DNA from: Salinithrix halophila
GTDB lineage: Bacteria; Bacillota; Bacilli; Thermoactinomycetales; DSM-45169
DNA: 64,000 bases
Assembly: GCF_042650125.1 (NCBI RefSeq)
Contig: NZ_JBHSAP010000007.1
Span: 744,001-808,000, forward strand
Direction: 5' to 3'
Under the pieces are notes generated by a model. That model saw nothing but the letters and a program-made list of their open reading frames with translations. It had not been told where the DNA came from and did no database searches. Numbering within the stretch: position 1 is the stretch's first letter; each line of letters starts with the position of its first letter. This document shows positions 34,279 through 43,012 of the stretch, piece after piece. The position numbers were made by a program, and so were the translations under genes.

Positions 34279-35292
34279 ATGAATGCCAATCAACCGCAAG
34301 CGATCCCTCTCCTCTGGGGGGAGAAGCGGTATCATACTTGGAATCACCATCTCCGAAGCACTTTCGGAGAGAAGATCTTTAAAGTTCCGCTAGACGGCGG
34401 CTTCTCATGTCCAAACCGGGACGGCACTATTGGTAAAGTCGGGGGATGTACCTTCTGCAGTCCCCTCGGTTCCGGGGATTTTGCCGGTCGACGCCGGGAT
34501 GACCTGGTGGAGCAGTTCAACAAGGTGAAGGAACGGATGCACCGGAAATGGCCGAAGGCAAAGTATATCGGTTATTTCCAGGCCTTCAGTAACACTTACG
34601 CACCTGCTGAGGAGCTGCGTCCCATGTATGAAGTGATTATGAAACAACCCGGTGTCGTCGGACTCTCCATCGCCACCCGTCCCGATTGTCTCCCCGATGA
34701 GGTTTTAGATCTCCTCGAAGAGATCAACCAACGGACCTATCTGTGGGTGGAACTGGGCCTGCAAACGATCCATGAGTCTACTTCCGATCTGATCAATCGG
34801 GCCCATGACTACGCTTGCTTCCTGGATGCTGTAACCAAGCTTCGTGCCCGGGGCATCCGGGTCTGCGCTCACATCATCTTCGGCCTTCCCCAGGAAACCA
34901 CGGAGATGATGCTGGAAACGGCTCGTGCCTGTGCCGCCATGGACATTCAGGGAATCAAGATCCATTCTCTCCACCTTCTGAAAAAAACGCAGATGGTGAA
35001 GCAGTACAAGGAAGGACTTCTTCAATTCCTCGACCGGGAAACTTATGTCAACCTGGTAGTGGATACGTTGGAAATGCTTCATCCCTCGGTCATCATCCAT
35101 CGGGTCACCGGCGATGGCCCCCCCGACCTGATGATCGGACCCTTGTGGAGTACGAAAAAGTGGGAGTCTCTCCACGCCATCGACAGTGAGCTGAAACACC
35201 GGGCTTCTTGGCAGGGGAAACAGTGGAACCCATCCATGACCACCCCCCTGCCTGTGCGTACCGGACCTGTGGGGAGGACCTCTGTCGGATGA
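34279..35292 (+). CDS. mnmL: Radical SAM protein MnmL (YtqA, TIGR01212)
   Basis: 337 residues. Cluster cysteines lie in SCPNRDGT and GGCTFCS, the wide C-x(n)-C-x2-C spacing of TIGR01212. In Bacillus subtilis the YtqA/YtqB pair has been linked to the cmnm5U-to-mnm5U route at the tRNA wobble position; YtqA was named MnmL. The stop overlaps the following gene by four bases (ATGA). Assignment of the role here is by homology and gene order. Confidence 0.87.
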   Translation: MNANQPQAIPLLWGEKRYHTWNHHLRSTFGEKIFKVPLDGGFSCPNRDGTIGKVGGCTFCSPLGSGDFAGRRRDDLVEQFNKVKERMHRKWPKAKYIGYFQAFSNTYAPAEELRPMYEVIMKQPGVVGLSIATRPDCLPDEVLDLLEEINQRTYLWVELGLQTIHESTSDLINRAHDYACFLDAVTKLRARGIRVCAHIIFGLPQETTEMMLETARACAAMDIQGIKIHSLHLLKKTQMVKQYKEGLLQFLDRETYVNLVVDTLEMLHPSVIIHRVTGDGPPDLMIGPLWSTKKWESLHAIDSELKHRASWQGKQWNPSMTTPLPVRTGPVGRTSVG

Positions 35293-35861
35293 ACCTCTCT
35301 TCTATCCTCTCCTTCACCAAAGCCTGGGTGAAGGAGTCTTTATTTGAAGGGGCGGTTGCCGTTGATGCCACCGTCGGCAACGGAAACGATACCCTGTTTC
35401 TGGCGAAAGCGGTGGGAGCTAAAGGTCGGGTTTTCGGCTTCGACATTCAGGCACAGGCCCTGAACCAAACCCGCTCTCTCCTCATCGAAGCCGGTGTAGA
35501 AAGCCGAGTTTCTCTCTTTCAGCGAGGCCACCACCGCCTGGCGGAAACCCTTGCCGAGACAAATGTGCCATCCGTTCAAGCAGTAATGTTTAATTTGGGC
35601 TACCTCCCGCAAGGAGACCCCTCCATCACTACACTCCCGGAAACCACCCTTACCGCCGTCGACCAATCGCTCAACCTAATAGCTACGGGAGGAACACTCA
35701 CCCTTGTTCTTTATACCGGTCACCCCGGCGGAGAAGAGGAAGCCTCCGCCGTTTTGGAGCGCCTCACTACCCTGGATCCCCGTTTCTTCGATTCGGCCCA
35801 TTACCGCCTCCTCAACCGGAATCGTGCTCCCTCGCTTGTTATTGTGAGGAAAAAAAAATAG
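35289..35861 (+). CDS. mnmM: tRNA wobble-uridine methyltransferase MnmM (YtqB)
   Basis: 190 residues, Rossmann methyltransferase. SAM motif VAVDATVGNGNDTLFLA is at about 22-38, FGFDIQ follows near 50 and FNLGYLPQG near 100, the last being typical of YtqB. The frame opens at 35208, but GGGGAGG and the ATGA overlap with mnmL fix the start at 35289. It methylates nm5U to mnm5U in related species. Confidence 0.88.
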   Translation: MNLSSILSFTKAWVKESLFEGAVAVDATVGNGNDTLFLAKAVGAKGRVFGFDIQAQALNQTRSLLIEAGVESRVSLFQRGHHRLAETLAETNVPSVQAVMFNLGYLPQGDPSITTLPETTLTAVDQSLNLIATGGTLTLVLYTGHPGGEEEASAVLERLTTLDPRFFDSAHYRLLNRNRAPSLVIVRKKK

Positions 35862-35871
35862 TCGAAAGCTC

Positions 35872-35909
35872 GAAAACCCCTGCTCCGTTTGGTGGAAGCA
35901 GGGGTTTTT
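35872..35909 (+). terminator. Terminator of the mnmLM unit
   Basis: AACCCCTGCTTCC-type stem (AAAACCCCTGCTCC / GGAAGCAGGGGTTTT), followed by TTTTTTG. Confidence 0.88.
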
Positions 35910-35981
35910 TGATACGAGAGAAACAAAAAAGGCCCTTGCGGGCCCTAAGGTTGTTGACAAACCCCACAGAAGAGGGGCGAG

Positions 35982-36034
35982 CCGGATTTCCGACTCCGCG
36001 CCAGATGTTCCTCCCGCAGATGTTAGGTCTGTCC
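35982..36034. repeat. Dispersed intergenic repeat, copy 2
   Basis: Matches 1111-1163 at 49 of 53 positions. Relative to copy 1, about 115 extra bases, including a hairpin, separate this core from the second shared block (CCGGAAACCGGCTCACC near 36147). Confidence 0.75.
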
Positions 36035-36046
36035 GCTCCGTATCCT

Positions 36047-36107
36047 CCGGCTTCAACCATCGGCCAAAGGAAAAGCGTGTGTGGCCGAAAAACGGTTGAA
36101 GCTTCCG
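36047..36107. other. Two-stem hairpin within repeat copy 2
   Basis: CTTCAACC (36051-36058) pairs with GGTTGAAG (36094-36101), and inside it CGGCC (36061-36065) pairs with GGCCG (36082-36086). Flanking CCGG / CCGG extend the stem. No U tract, so not a standard terminator. Confidence 0.5.
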
Positions 36108-36217
36108 GACACTCCACTGGGTTGTCGGGCTAACAGGCGCTTCACCGGAAACCGGCTCACCTTTTTGTGCAGAAGGACTTTGTCAGCAGTTTCAAGCCCC
36201 TTGTGGGCCTTATTCCC

Positions 36218-37045
36218 TCACTCGGTCCACCAGTCATCCAACACGGATACCGGAACCGTCCGCTTATGGCGGGTGGCAAGAAACCTCCCCTCAATCTTGC
36301 GGACGGCTTCTTTACCGACTTCTTTTCCTTCCAGATAGTCGTCGATCTCTTCATAGGTGAGCTCTAGTTCCGCCTCATCCGCCTGCCCTGGATTTTCATC
36401 CAATAGATCGGCGGTAGGGAGCTTTTGGTAAATGGCCGGTTCTGCTCCCAGATGCTTTAGGAGTTCTTTCCCCTGCCGCTTATTAAGGCCGAAAAGGGGA
36501 ACCAGATCGGCGCCTCCGTCGCCATATTTGGTGAAAAAGCCGGTCACTGCCTCAGCGGCATGGTCCGTTCCCACCACAAGCAGGCCGTATTGGCCAGCTA
36601 CGTTATACTGGGCTATCATCCGTTCCCGGGCTTTGGCGTTCCCCTTCACGTAATCGGACAACGGTTCTCCCGTGCCTTCCCGGAAGGCTTTCACGGAGGC
36701 GTCCACCGCTTCCTTAATGTTAACAGTAAGGGTTCGGTCCGGCGCGATGAAACGGAGGGCTCGCTGAGCGTCTTCCTCGTCCTTCTGCACACCATAGGGA
36801 AGACGCATGGCAATAAAGGTATAATTCCCACCCGTCTCCTGCCGAAGCTCCTCTACCGCCATTTGAGAAAGGCGACCAGCAAGGGAAGAATCCTGTCCAC
36901 CGGAAATCCCTAACACCAATCCGTTGGCCCCAGTCCGCTTCAGATACCCTTTGATGAAGTCGATTCGTTTCCGGGTTTCCCCATCCCGGTCGATAGTAGG
37001 CTGAACGCCCATCTCTTCGATGATTTCCCTTTGCAATCGATCCAT
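36218..37045 (-). CDS. nadE: Ammonia-dependent NAD synthetase
   Basis: 275 residues, the short ammonia-dependent form. ATP loop SGGQDSS is at about residues 44-50, and the deamido-NAD-binding segment VVGTDHAAEAVTGFFTKYGDG near 155-175 is intact. It amidates nicotinate adenine dinucleotide to NAD. GAGGAGGAG fixes the start at ATG 37045 rather than 37060. Single gene; the two kinase genes lie upstream on the same strand. Confidence 0.96.
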   Translation of the reverse strand: MDRLQREIIEEMGVQPTIDRDGETRKRIDFIKGYLKRTGANGLVLGISGGQDSSLAGRLSQMAVEELRQETGGNYTFIAMRLPYGVQKDEEDAQRALRFIAPDRTLTVNIKEAVDASVKAFREGTGEPLSDYVKGNAKARERMIAQYNVAGQYGLLVVGTDHAAEAVTGFFTKYGDGGADLVPLFGLNKRQGKELLKHLGAEPAIYQKLPTADLLDENPGQADEAELELTYEEIDDYLEGKEVGKEAVRKIEGRFLATRHKRTVPVSVLDDWWTE

Positions 37046-37154
37046 ACTCCTCCTCCTCATCCCGTTTTCGTATCCCTTTCAGTTATATCATACCCCCAGA
37101 GGGAGGACCCAGTGGCAGGGTCTGATTTCAAAACCGAACGTCTGACCTCTATGA

Positions 37155-38765
37155 TTATCCCCCGATTTGTTCAAGGAGATATTCTGTGGCATCCACTTCC
37201 GAGTCCGAGCCGGGATCAATCCGGTAAAGGCGTATTTTTATGATGCCGTCCCCATCGGGCATATCAGAGGAAACGGGAAAAGAGACCCTGGTAAAATTCT
37301 GTCCGTCGCCGTCGACCTGTACCGGATTATTACGGCTAACCGTCTGTTTGCCGTTTCGGTCCGACAGATAGACATCATACCTGACTTGTTGCTCTGGTGG
37401 TACATTCACATCCACCTGGACATCGTAAGATCCGCCGGACCCGCTGCGCGAAAAGGAGCGAAAGCTGCTGTTATCCGCGCCGGAAGGCCGGTCTTGTTGC
37501 CAATTGTATCCTTCATTCTCCGGCTTTTCCTCCTCTGGAGGTTGGGCCGGATTTCCCTGAGCTGATTCTTCCTCCGGCTTTTTGTCCGCTTTTTCCCGAT
37601 CCGGCTCCGGCTCTTCCGTTTGAATTTCTTCTTCAGGTCCCTCGCTGTCCCCGGTATCGGCTTGCTGCTGCTCCGTGACGGGATCCCGATAAGCTTCTAT
37701 CGGATCGTTTCCAGCTCCCTGAATTGCATTGACAACGAATATAAACAAAAGGAGTGCTATTCCAATCGCGAACCACAACCGTTTCCTCTGCCAGGGGCGG
37801 CGGGCCCTAGACGCATTTCTGCCAGATTTCTTCATCCGGCTTGGAATGGAGCCCGAAGAGTACGAAGATTCTCCCTCGGATAATCCATACTTTGTTATTT
37901 CCGGTTCAGGTGGTATAGCGAAGGGCTGAGTTCCCTGCCAAAAGCCTGTTAGAGCCCTTTCCAGGTCTGCTTTCATTTCTTCCGCTGTCTGGTAGCGCTC
38001 ATCGGTGGACTTAGCCATCGAACGGGTAATGACATGGCATAGCCCCTCGGATAGCTCCGGCTTCCAAAGACGTGGATCGGGGATCGGTTCTTGTAGGTGT
38101 TTCAGGGCGATGGCAATCGCTTCTTCCCCGTCATAGGGTAGCTTCCCCGTCACCATGTAAAAGAGAACCACACCCAAAGAGTACAGGTCGCTTTGATGGC
38201 TGATATTCCGCCCTTTCGCCTGTTCCGGAGAGAAGTAGTGAACTGAACCCATCACAAAGCCTGTCTGGGTAATCGTGGAAGCTCCGTTCAGCCGGGAAAT
38301 CCCAAAATCCCCCAACTTAAACTGCCCGCCTGCCGTGGACATGATATTATGGGGCTTAATATCCCGGTGGACAATCCCCTTTTCATGGGCATGGGCAAGG
38401 CCGTCACAGATCTGGATGGTAACGGACACCGCTTCTTTCTCCGACAAAGCCCCCCGTCCTTCAATGAGATCTATCAGTGAAGCGCCCTCCATATATTCCA
38501 TCACCATGTAATGGACAGAACCTTCTCTGCCTACATCATAAACGTTAACGACGTTGGAATGGGACATGATGGCAGCCGCCTTGGCTTCCCGAGCAAAACG
38601 GCGGACAAAATCCCGGTCATGGCTGAGGGATTCATTCATCACCTTCACTGCCACCTGGCGTTGGAGAAATTGATCCTGAGCCAAGTAGACGGTAGCCATC
38701 CCTCCGCCGCCTAGGCGCCGAAGGATCTCATAACGCCCTCCCAATATCTTCCCTTCCAAGGGCAT
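37155..38765 (-). CDS. Membrane Ser/Thr protein kinase with novel extracellular domain, copy A
   Basis: 536 residues. The kinase domain has the glycine loop LGGGGMATV at 18-26, Lys41 (VAVKVM), HRDIKPHN with Asp135, and DFG at 153-155. A membrane segment lies at about 331-348, followed by an acidic Pro/Glu-rich linker and a C-terminal extracellular domain of about 95 residues. That domain reads GGSYDVQVDVNVPP at its start and contains YDVYLSDRNG; it is not PASTA. Start ATG 38765 follows GAGGGAG. The neighbouring gene is a full-length paralog. It probably senses an envelope signal; substrates are unknown. Confidence 0.88.
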   Translation of the reverse strand: MPLEGKILGGRYEILRRLGGGGMATVYLAQDQFLQRQVAVKVMNESLSHDRDFVRRFAREAKAAAIMSHSNVVNVYDVGREGSVHYMVMEYMEGASLIDLIEGRGALSEKEAVSVTIQICDGLAHAHEKGIVHRDIKPHNIMSTAGGQFKLGDFGISRLNGASTITQTGFVMGSVHYFSPEQAKGRNISHQSDLYSLGVVLFYMVTGKLPYDGEEAIAIALKHLQEPIPDPRLWKPELSEGLCHVITRSMAKSTDERYQTAEEMKADLERALTGFWQGTQPFAIPPEPEITKYGLSEGESSYSSGSIPSRMKKSGRNASRARRPWQRKRLWFAIGIALLLFIFVVNAIQGAGNDPIEAYRDPVTEQQQADTGDSEGPEEEIQTEEPEPDREKADKKPEEESAQGNPAQPPEEEKPENEGYNWQQDRPSGADNSSFRSFSRSGSGGSYDVQVDVNVPPEQQVRYDVYLSDRNGKQTVSRNNPVQVDGDGQNFTRVSFPVSSDMPDGDGIIKIRLYRIDPGSDSEVDATEYLLEQIGG

Positions 38766-38886
38766 CACCTTTTCTCCCTCATTATGACGTTGGAAAAAAC
38801 CGATCCACGCTTCTGATTCTATCATTTTACCAGTTTTTCAAAAATGCTTTTACGTGAAGTAGGATGAAAAAGGCCTCCACGATGAG

Positions 38887-38927
38887 AAAACCCCGCTGGA
38901 TAAAGAAATTCTACCCAGCGGGGTTTT
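38887..38927. terminator. Terminator between the two kinase genes
   Basis: AAAACCCCGCTGG / CCAGCGGGGTTTT stem, strong in both directions. It ends the transcript of kinase copy B, so copy A needs its own promoter. Confidence 0.9.
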
Positions 38928-38954
38928 GGATCATCTTATCATGAGGAACCCTTT

Positions 38955-40550
38955 TTACCCTTCGTTCATTTCCAAAACATAACTGATGATGTCCGAACGG
39001 CCAGATTCGAGGTCCTCTCGAAACAGCGTGATCTTGACCATCCCCTCTTCCCTTAGAATCCGGGGGGAATGGACGGAAAATTGGACCGGGGTGAATTCCT
39101 CTTCGGTTCCGTTGTGTGGGATTGCTTCTCTATCCAATACTTTTTCGCTCCCGTACTTATCCACCACATAGAGATTGTAAAAAACTTGACCCGGCGGTGA
39201 TTTGACATCCATATTGACGGTGTAGTCCCCGCCTCTCCCTGTATGAACGAAATTACTAAAGGTATCATTGCCGTCAGTGGAGGGAGGGATTTCCTTCCGC
39301 CAGTCATGGTTACCCCCTCCCGAATTTTTCTGCTTGAGAGGTTGGGCCGGCTTCTCCCGCTCAGGTTTCTCCTCTTCTTTTTGTTCAGAGCTAGGCTTCT
39401 CTTTCTTGTCCTTGTTCTCCCTATCATCTGCCGCATAGCCTTCATGGTTCCCCGTGACCATTTGCCCGTCGGAAGCGGTGCCTCCATTGTCCTGATTTAA
39501 CAGGAACCCACCGATTACCACCATTAGAAATAGGAAAGCGGCCAGCCCCCCTACTCCCCATCTCAACCGTTTCTTTTGGAAAAAGCTTGCGAACAGCCGA
39601 TCCCAGCCCGGTTTTACCATGGCTCCTATGGACTTTATCCGATTATGAAGGGCTATTCGCCTCCGGCTCCCCCTCTTGTCAAGTTCCTGATCGGAGGGCG
39701 GAACGAAGGGTATTTCTCCAACACCGTCGTCTTCCAGAGCCCGCTGCAAATCCTCTTTCATCATCTCCGCAGTGCGGTACCGATCTCTAACTGACTTGGC
39801 CATGGACCGACGAATCACCCGACAGAGCCCTTCGCCCAGAGATGCGTTCCACCTCCGGGGATCGGGAACCGTTTCCTGGAGATGCTTGAGGGCGATGGCG
39901 ATCGCTTCTGTCCCATCGAAGGGAAGCCTCCCCGTCACCATGTAATAGAGAACCACGCCCAGGGAGTACAAATCGCTCTGCGGGCCAACATCCCCGCCTT
40001 TCGCTTGCTCCGGAGAGAAGTAATGAACGGAGCCCATCACAAAGCCTGTTCTGGTGATCGCGGTCGCATCGGTTGGGCGGGAGATTCCGAAATCACCCAC
40101 TTTGAACTGTCCGTCCGCGGTAGACATAATATTGTGGGGCTTAATGTCTCGATGGACAATTCCATGCTGATGGGCATGGGCAAGACCATTACAAATTTGG
40201 ATCGCGATGGCGATCGCTTCTTCTGGCGAAAGGGATCCCCGTTCCTGAATGAGATCCATCAGCGAAGCACCTTCCATATATTCCATGATCATGTAATGAG
40301 TGGACCCGTCTTTCCCTGCATCGTAAACATTCACCACATTGGGGTGGGACATGCTGGCAGCCGCTTTGGCCTCCCGATTAAAACGGCGGACAAATTCTCC
40401 GTTATAGCCAAGGGAAGCATTCATCACTTTCACCGCTACCCGACGTTTAAGGAGCTGGTCCTGGGCCAAGTAGACGCTAGCCATTCCCCCGCCGCCAAGA
40501 CGTCCAAGGATGTCATAACGTCCTCCCAATGTTTTCCCTTCCAAGGACAT
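38955..40550 (-). CDS. Membrane Ser/Thr protein kinase with novel extracellular domain, copy B
   Basis: 531 residues, a paralog of copy A along its whole length. Catalytic residues have identical numbering: Lys41, Asp135 in HRDIKPHN and Asp153 in DFG. A membrane segment at about 331-352 is followed by a Lys/Glu linker and the same C-terminal domain, here GGDYTVNMDVKSPPG and YNLYVVDKYG. The open frame to 40721 is extra; GAGGGAG fixes ATG 40550. Linker and extracellular parts have diverged more than the kinase domain, suggesting different ligands. Confidence 0.88.
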   Translation of the reverse strand: MSLEGKTLGGRYDILGRLGGGGMASVYLAQDQLLKRRVAVKVMNASLGYNGEFVRRFNREAKAAASMSHPNVVNVYDAGKDGSTHYMIMEYMEGASLMDLIQERGSLSPEEAIAIAIQICNGLAHAHQHGIVHRDIKPHNIMSTADGQFKVGDFGISRPTDATAITRTGFVMGSVHYFSPEQAKGGDVGPQSDLYSLGVVLYYMVTGRLPFDGTEAIAIALKHLQETVPDPRRWNASLGEGLCRVIRRSMAKSVRDRYRTAEMMKEDLQRALEDDGVGEIPFVPPSDQELDKRGSRRRIALHNRIKSIGAMVKPGWDRLFASFFQKKRLRWGVGGLAAFLFLMVVIGGFLLNQDNGGTASDGQMVTGNHEGYAADDRENKDKKEKPSSEQKEEEKPEREKPAQPLKQKNSGGGNHDWRKEIPPSTDGNDTFSNFVHTGRGGDYTVNMDVKSPPGQVFYNLYVVDKYGSEKVLDREAIPHNGTEEEFTPVQFSVHSPRILREEGMVKITLFREDLESGRSDIISYVLEMNEG

Positions 40551-40599
40551 CACCTTTTCTCCCTCTTTAAGATACGGATCGGATCCCAAGCCATCCCGG

Positions 40600-40660
40600 G
40601 AATGCGAACCACACTTTATTGATTCTACCATTATAGTAGTTTTCAAAAAACTCCTTTTCC
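40600..40660 (-). promoter_or_regulatory. Promoter region of kinase copy B, duplicated at copy A
   Basis: On the minus strand, TTTTTTGAAAACTACTATAA continues into TGGTAGAATCA; the copy A leader (around 38815-38850) has TTTTTGAAAAACTGGTAAAA continuing into TGATAGAATCA. The shared spacing shows the duplication included the promoter. TATAAT/TAAAAT is the likely -10. Confidence 0.5.
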
Positions 40661-40727
40661 CTAACTGTCCGCTTATTCTCGGCAACTTTCCGCCTAGATG
40701 AACGACCTGAAGTTGGCCCATGCCGTA

Positions 40728-40759
40728 TAAAAAAACACCTTCCGGGGACCGGAAGGTGT
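40728..40759 (-). terminator. Terminator after S1-domain gene
   Basis: ACACCTTCCGG / CCGGAAGGTGT stem followed on the minus strand by TTTTTTTAT. Confidence 0.9.
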
Positions 40760-40773
40760 CGGTGATCTATATC

Positions 40774-41157
40774 TTAGCGACCCTTCTTCTGCTTGGCCGC
40801 CAACGCGCTCAGGCGTTCTTCACTGCTCTTCATCCATTTTTTCATCATATCCTCGAAGTCACCGGGTCCACCCCGACGGTCTCCACCTCGACGCCCCCGT
40901 CCTCCGCCACGCGGACGGTCATCCGTCAACGCTTTGATGGACAGAGAAATCTTCCCTGAAGAGTCGATGGAGAGCACTTTCGCCTTGATGGTATCCCCGA
41001 CAGTGAGTTCGTCCTCCACCTTTTCAACGAACTTCGCGGAGATTTGAGAGATATGGACAAGACCCGTCTCTCCGGTTTCCAATTTGACGAAGGCCCCGAA
41101 GGGTTTAATGGCGACCACTTCTCCGCTCACGACGGATCCTTCCGCTAGCTGACTCAT
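40774..41157 (-). CDS. S1-domain RNA-binding protein (YugI/GSP13-like)
   Basis: 127 residues. A single S1 domain occupies about residues 6-75 (GSVVSGEVVAIKPFGAFVKL, GLVHISQIS, GKISLSIKAL). A basic Arg/Gly-rich linker (PRGGGRGRRGGDRRGG) follows, then a short helix. The Bacillus homolog binds ribosomes and is a general stress protein. No clear promoter seen. Start ATG 41157. Confidence 0.85.
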   Translation of the reverse strand: MSQLAEGSVVSGEVVAIKPFGAFVKLETGETGLVHISQISAKFVEKVEDELTVGDTIKAKVLSIDSSGKISLSIKALTDDRPRGGGRGRRGGDRRGGPGDFEDMMKKWMKSSEERLSALAAKQKKGR

Positions 41158-41291
41158 TCAAACACTCCCGAAATCATATTCATTCTGTATGAAGATACCA
41201 CTTATTTTGGGTGAAGTCAATGGGGCAGGAGTCCAATATCCACTCCTCCACCCTTTTTTATCAAACATACCATTCCCCTGAAAACACGAAA

Positions 41292-41302
41292 TGTGTTATA
41301 CT
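41292..41302 (+). promoter_or_regulatory. CcpN-like box 1 upstream of pckA
   Basis: TGTGTTATACT matches the CcpN consensus TRTGHYATAYW at all 11 positions. It also contains an extended -10 (TGTTATACT). In Bacillus, CcpN represses pckA and gapB. Confidence 0.55.
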
Positions 41303-41343
41303 TTTCCCGTCAGCTTCACCACTAACGGAACTCAATGATATGA

Positions 41344-41354
41344 TATGTTATAAC
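41344..41354 (+). promoter_or_regulatory. CcpN-like box 2 upstream of pckA
   Basis: TATGTTATAAC matches TRTGHYATAYW at nine of 11 positions, 20 bases before the pckA start. Two boxes are typical of CcpN targets. Confidence 0.4.
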
Positions 41355-41374
41355 TATAGGGAAAGGATGGACCG

Positions 41375-42955
41375 ATGAAAACCCAAGCGGATGTGAGTAA
41401 CTGGATGAAGTACACACTGGAGGGTCCGGTTTACCAAAATTTATCCACTTCGCAATTGGTGGAGAAAGCCGTACAAAGGGGAGAAGGCATTCTTACCTCT
41501 TCCGGTGCATTCCGTGCACTCACCGGAAAGTACACCGGTCGTTCTCCCAAAGATAAGTTTCTAGTAAAGGAACCTTCCCTGTCAGACACCATAGATTGGG
41601 GACCGGTTAATCAGCCGATGGATCCGAACGTATTTGAAGACCTGTACGGAAAAGTTCTGGACTACCTCCGCAACCGGGATGTCTTTGTCTTTGATGGCTT
41701 TGCTGGTGCCGACAGAGAATATCGGCTACCCATCCGCGTGGTTAATGAATACGCTTGGCACAACCTCTTTACCCGACAACTCTTTATCCGCCCCGAACCC
41801 TCCGATTTAGAAGGATTCTCACCCCAGTTCACCATTATCAGCGCCCCCGGCTTGAAAGCGGATCCAGAAAGAGATGGGACGCATTCGGAAACCTTTATCG
41901 TCGTCAGCCTGGAACGCCGCGTCATTCTGATCGGGGGAACCCAATACGCGGGGGAAATAAAAAAATCCGTCTTTAGTGTCATGAACTATCTTCTCCCGGA
42001 TCGCGACGTTCTCCCGATGCATTGTTCCGCCAACATGGGAGGCGATGGAAGCACCGCCTTGTTCTTTGGCTTGTCCGGCACCGGGAAAACCACGCTGTCC
42101 GCCGATCCCGGTCGCAGCCTCATCGGCGATGACGAACACGGCTGGTCGGATAACGGCATCTTTAACATCGAAGGCGGTTGTTATGCCAAATGCATTGGCC
42201 TTTCCCGGGAAAAGGAACCCCAAATTTGGAATGCGATCCGTTTTGGTGCCGTCCTGGAAAACGTCGCCGTCGATGACCAGCGGACTCCCCTTTTTGATGA
42301 CACCTTGTTAACAGAAAATACCCGAGCCGCCTATCCCATCGAGCACATCCCCGGTGCCCGTATCCCCGGTGTTGGCGGCCATCCGGATGTTATCCTCTTC
42401 CTGACCGCCGACGCCTTCGGTGTCCTGCCCCCAATTGCCCGCCTTACTTCGGAACAGGCGATGTACCACTTCCTGTCCGGCTATACCAGCAAGTTGGCAG
42501 GAACTGAACGGGGGGTTACCAAACCGGAAGCCACCTTCTCGACTTGCTTTGGTGCACCTTTCTTACCTCGGCCAGCAAGGATCTACGCGGAAATGCTGGG
42601 GAAAAAGATTGAGCGTCACCATGCCCGCGTCTATTTGGTCAACACCGGATGGTCCGGCGGACCCTACGGAACAGGCAGCCGGATGAAACTGGTACACACC
42701 CGAGCATTGGTGAAAGCCGCCTTGGACGGCAGTCTAGAAGAGGCGGCCTTTTCCCCAGATCCAGCTTTCGGGCTTCAGGTTCCCAACTATTGTCCCGACG
42801 TCCCGGTGGAACTTCTTCTTCCCCGAAACACCTGGTCCGACCCTTCCGCCTATGACAACAAAGCGAAGGAGCTCGCTCATCGTTTCCAGGAGAACTTCAC
42901 AAAATTCACCCATATCAGCGAAGCAATCCGGAACGCCGGACCTCAGGCAAAGTAA
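41375..42955 (+). CDS. pckA: Phosphoenolpyruvate carboxykinase (ATP)
   Basis: 526 residues. Makes phosphoenolpyruvate from oxaloacetate for gluconeogenesis. The ATP-binding motif GLSGTGKTTLSADP is near residue 230, preceded by LPMHCSANMGGDG and followed by IGDDEHGW, the kinase-2 region. The arginine segment TRAAYPIEH also fits. Start ATG 41375 after AAAGGATGG. Single gene with upstream CcpN-like boxes and its own terminator. Confidence 0.97.
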   Translation: MKTQADVSNWMKYTLEGPVYQNLSTSQLVEKAVQRGEGILTSSGAFRALTGKYTGRSPKDKFLVKEPSLSDTIDWGPVNQPMDPNVFEDLYGKVLDYLRNRDVFVFDGFAGADREYRLPIRVVNEYAWHNLFTRQLFIRPEPSDLEGFSPQFTIISAPGLKADPERDGTHSETFIVVSLERRVILIGGTQYAGEIKKSVFSVMNYLLPDRDVLPMHCSANMGGDGSTALFFGLSGTGKTTLSADPGRSLIGDDEHGWSDNGIFNIEGGCYAKCIGLSREKEPQIWNAIRFGAVLENVAVDDQRTPLFDDTLLTENTRAAYPIEHIPGARIPGVGGHPDVILFLTADAFGVLPPIARLTSEQAMYHFLSGYTSKLAGTERGVTKPEATFSTCFGAPFLPRPARIYAEMLGKKIERHHARVYLVNTGWSGGPYGTGSRMKLVHTRALVKAALDGSLEEAAFSPDPAFGLQVPNYCPDVPVELLLPRNTWSDPSAYDNKAKELAHRFQENFTKFTHISEAIRNAGPQAK

Positions 42956-42976
42956 CGTTACGCCTGGGAATATGCT

Positions 42977-43012
42977 AACGGAAACCGCACAGAAATCTGT
43001 GCGGTTTCGTTA
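42977..43012 (+). terminator. Terminator after pckA
   Basis: GAAACCGCACAGA / TGTGCGGTTTC stem with the loop AATC, followed by GTTATG. U tract is weak. Confidence 0.7.

Larger units (their letters stand above)
35910..36217. other. Intergenic region with repeat copy 2
   Basis: About 310 bases between convergent mnmM and nadE. It holds the second copy of the 53-bp repeat (35982-36034) and a large hairpin (36047-36107). Open frames here mirror the repeat and have no ribosome site. Confidence 0.65.
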
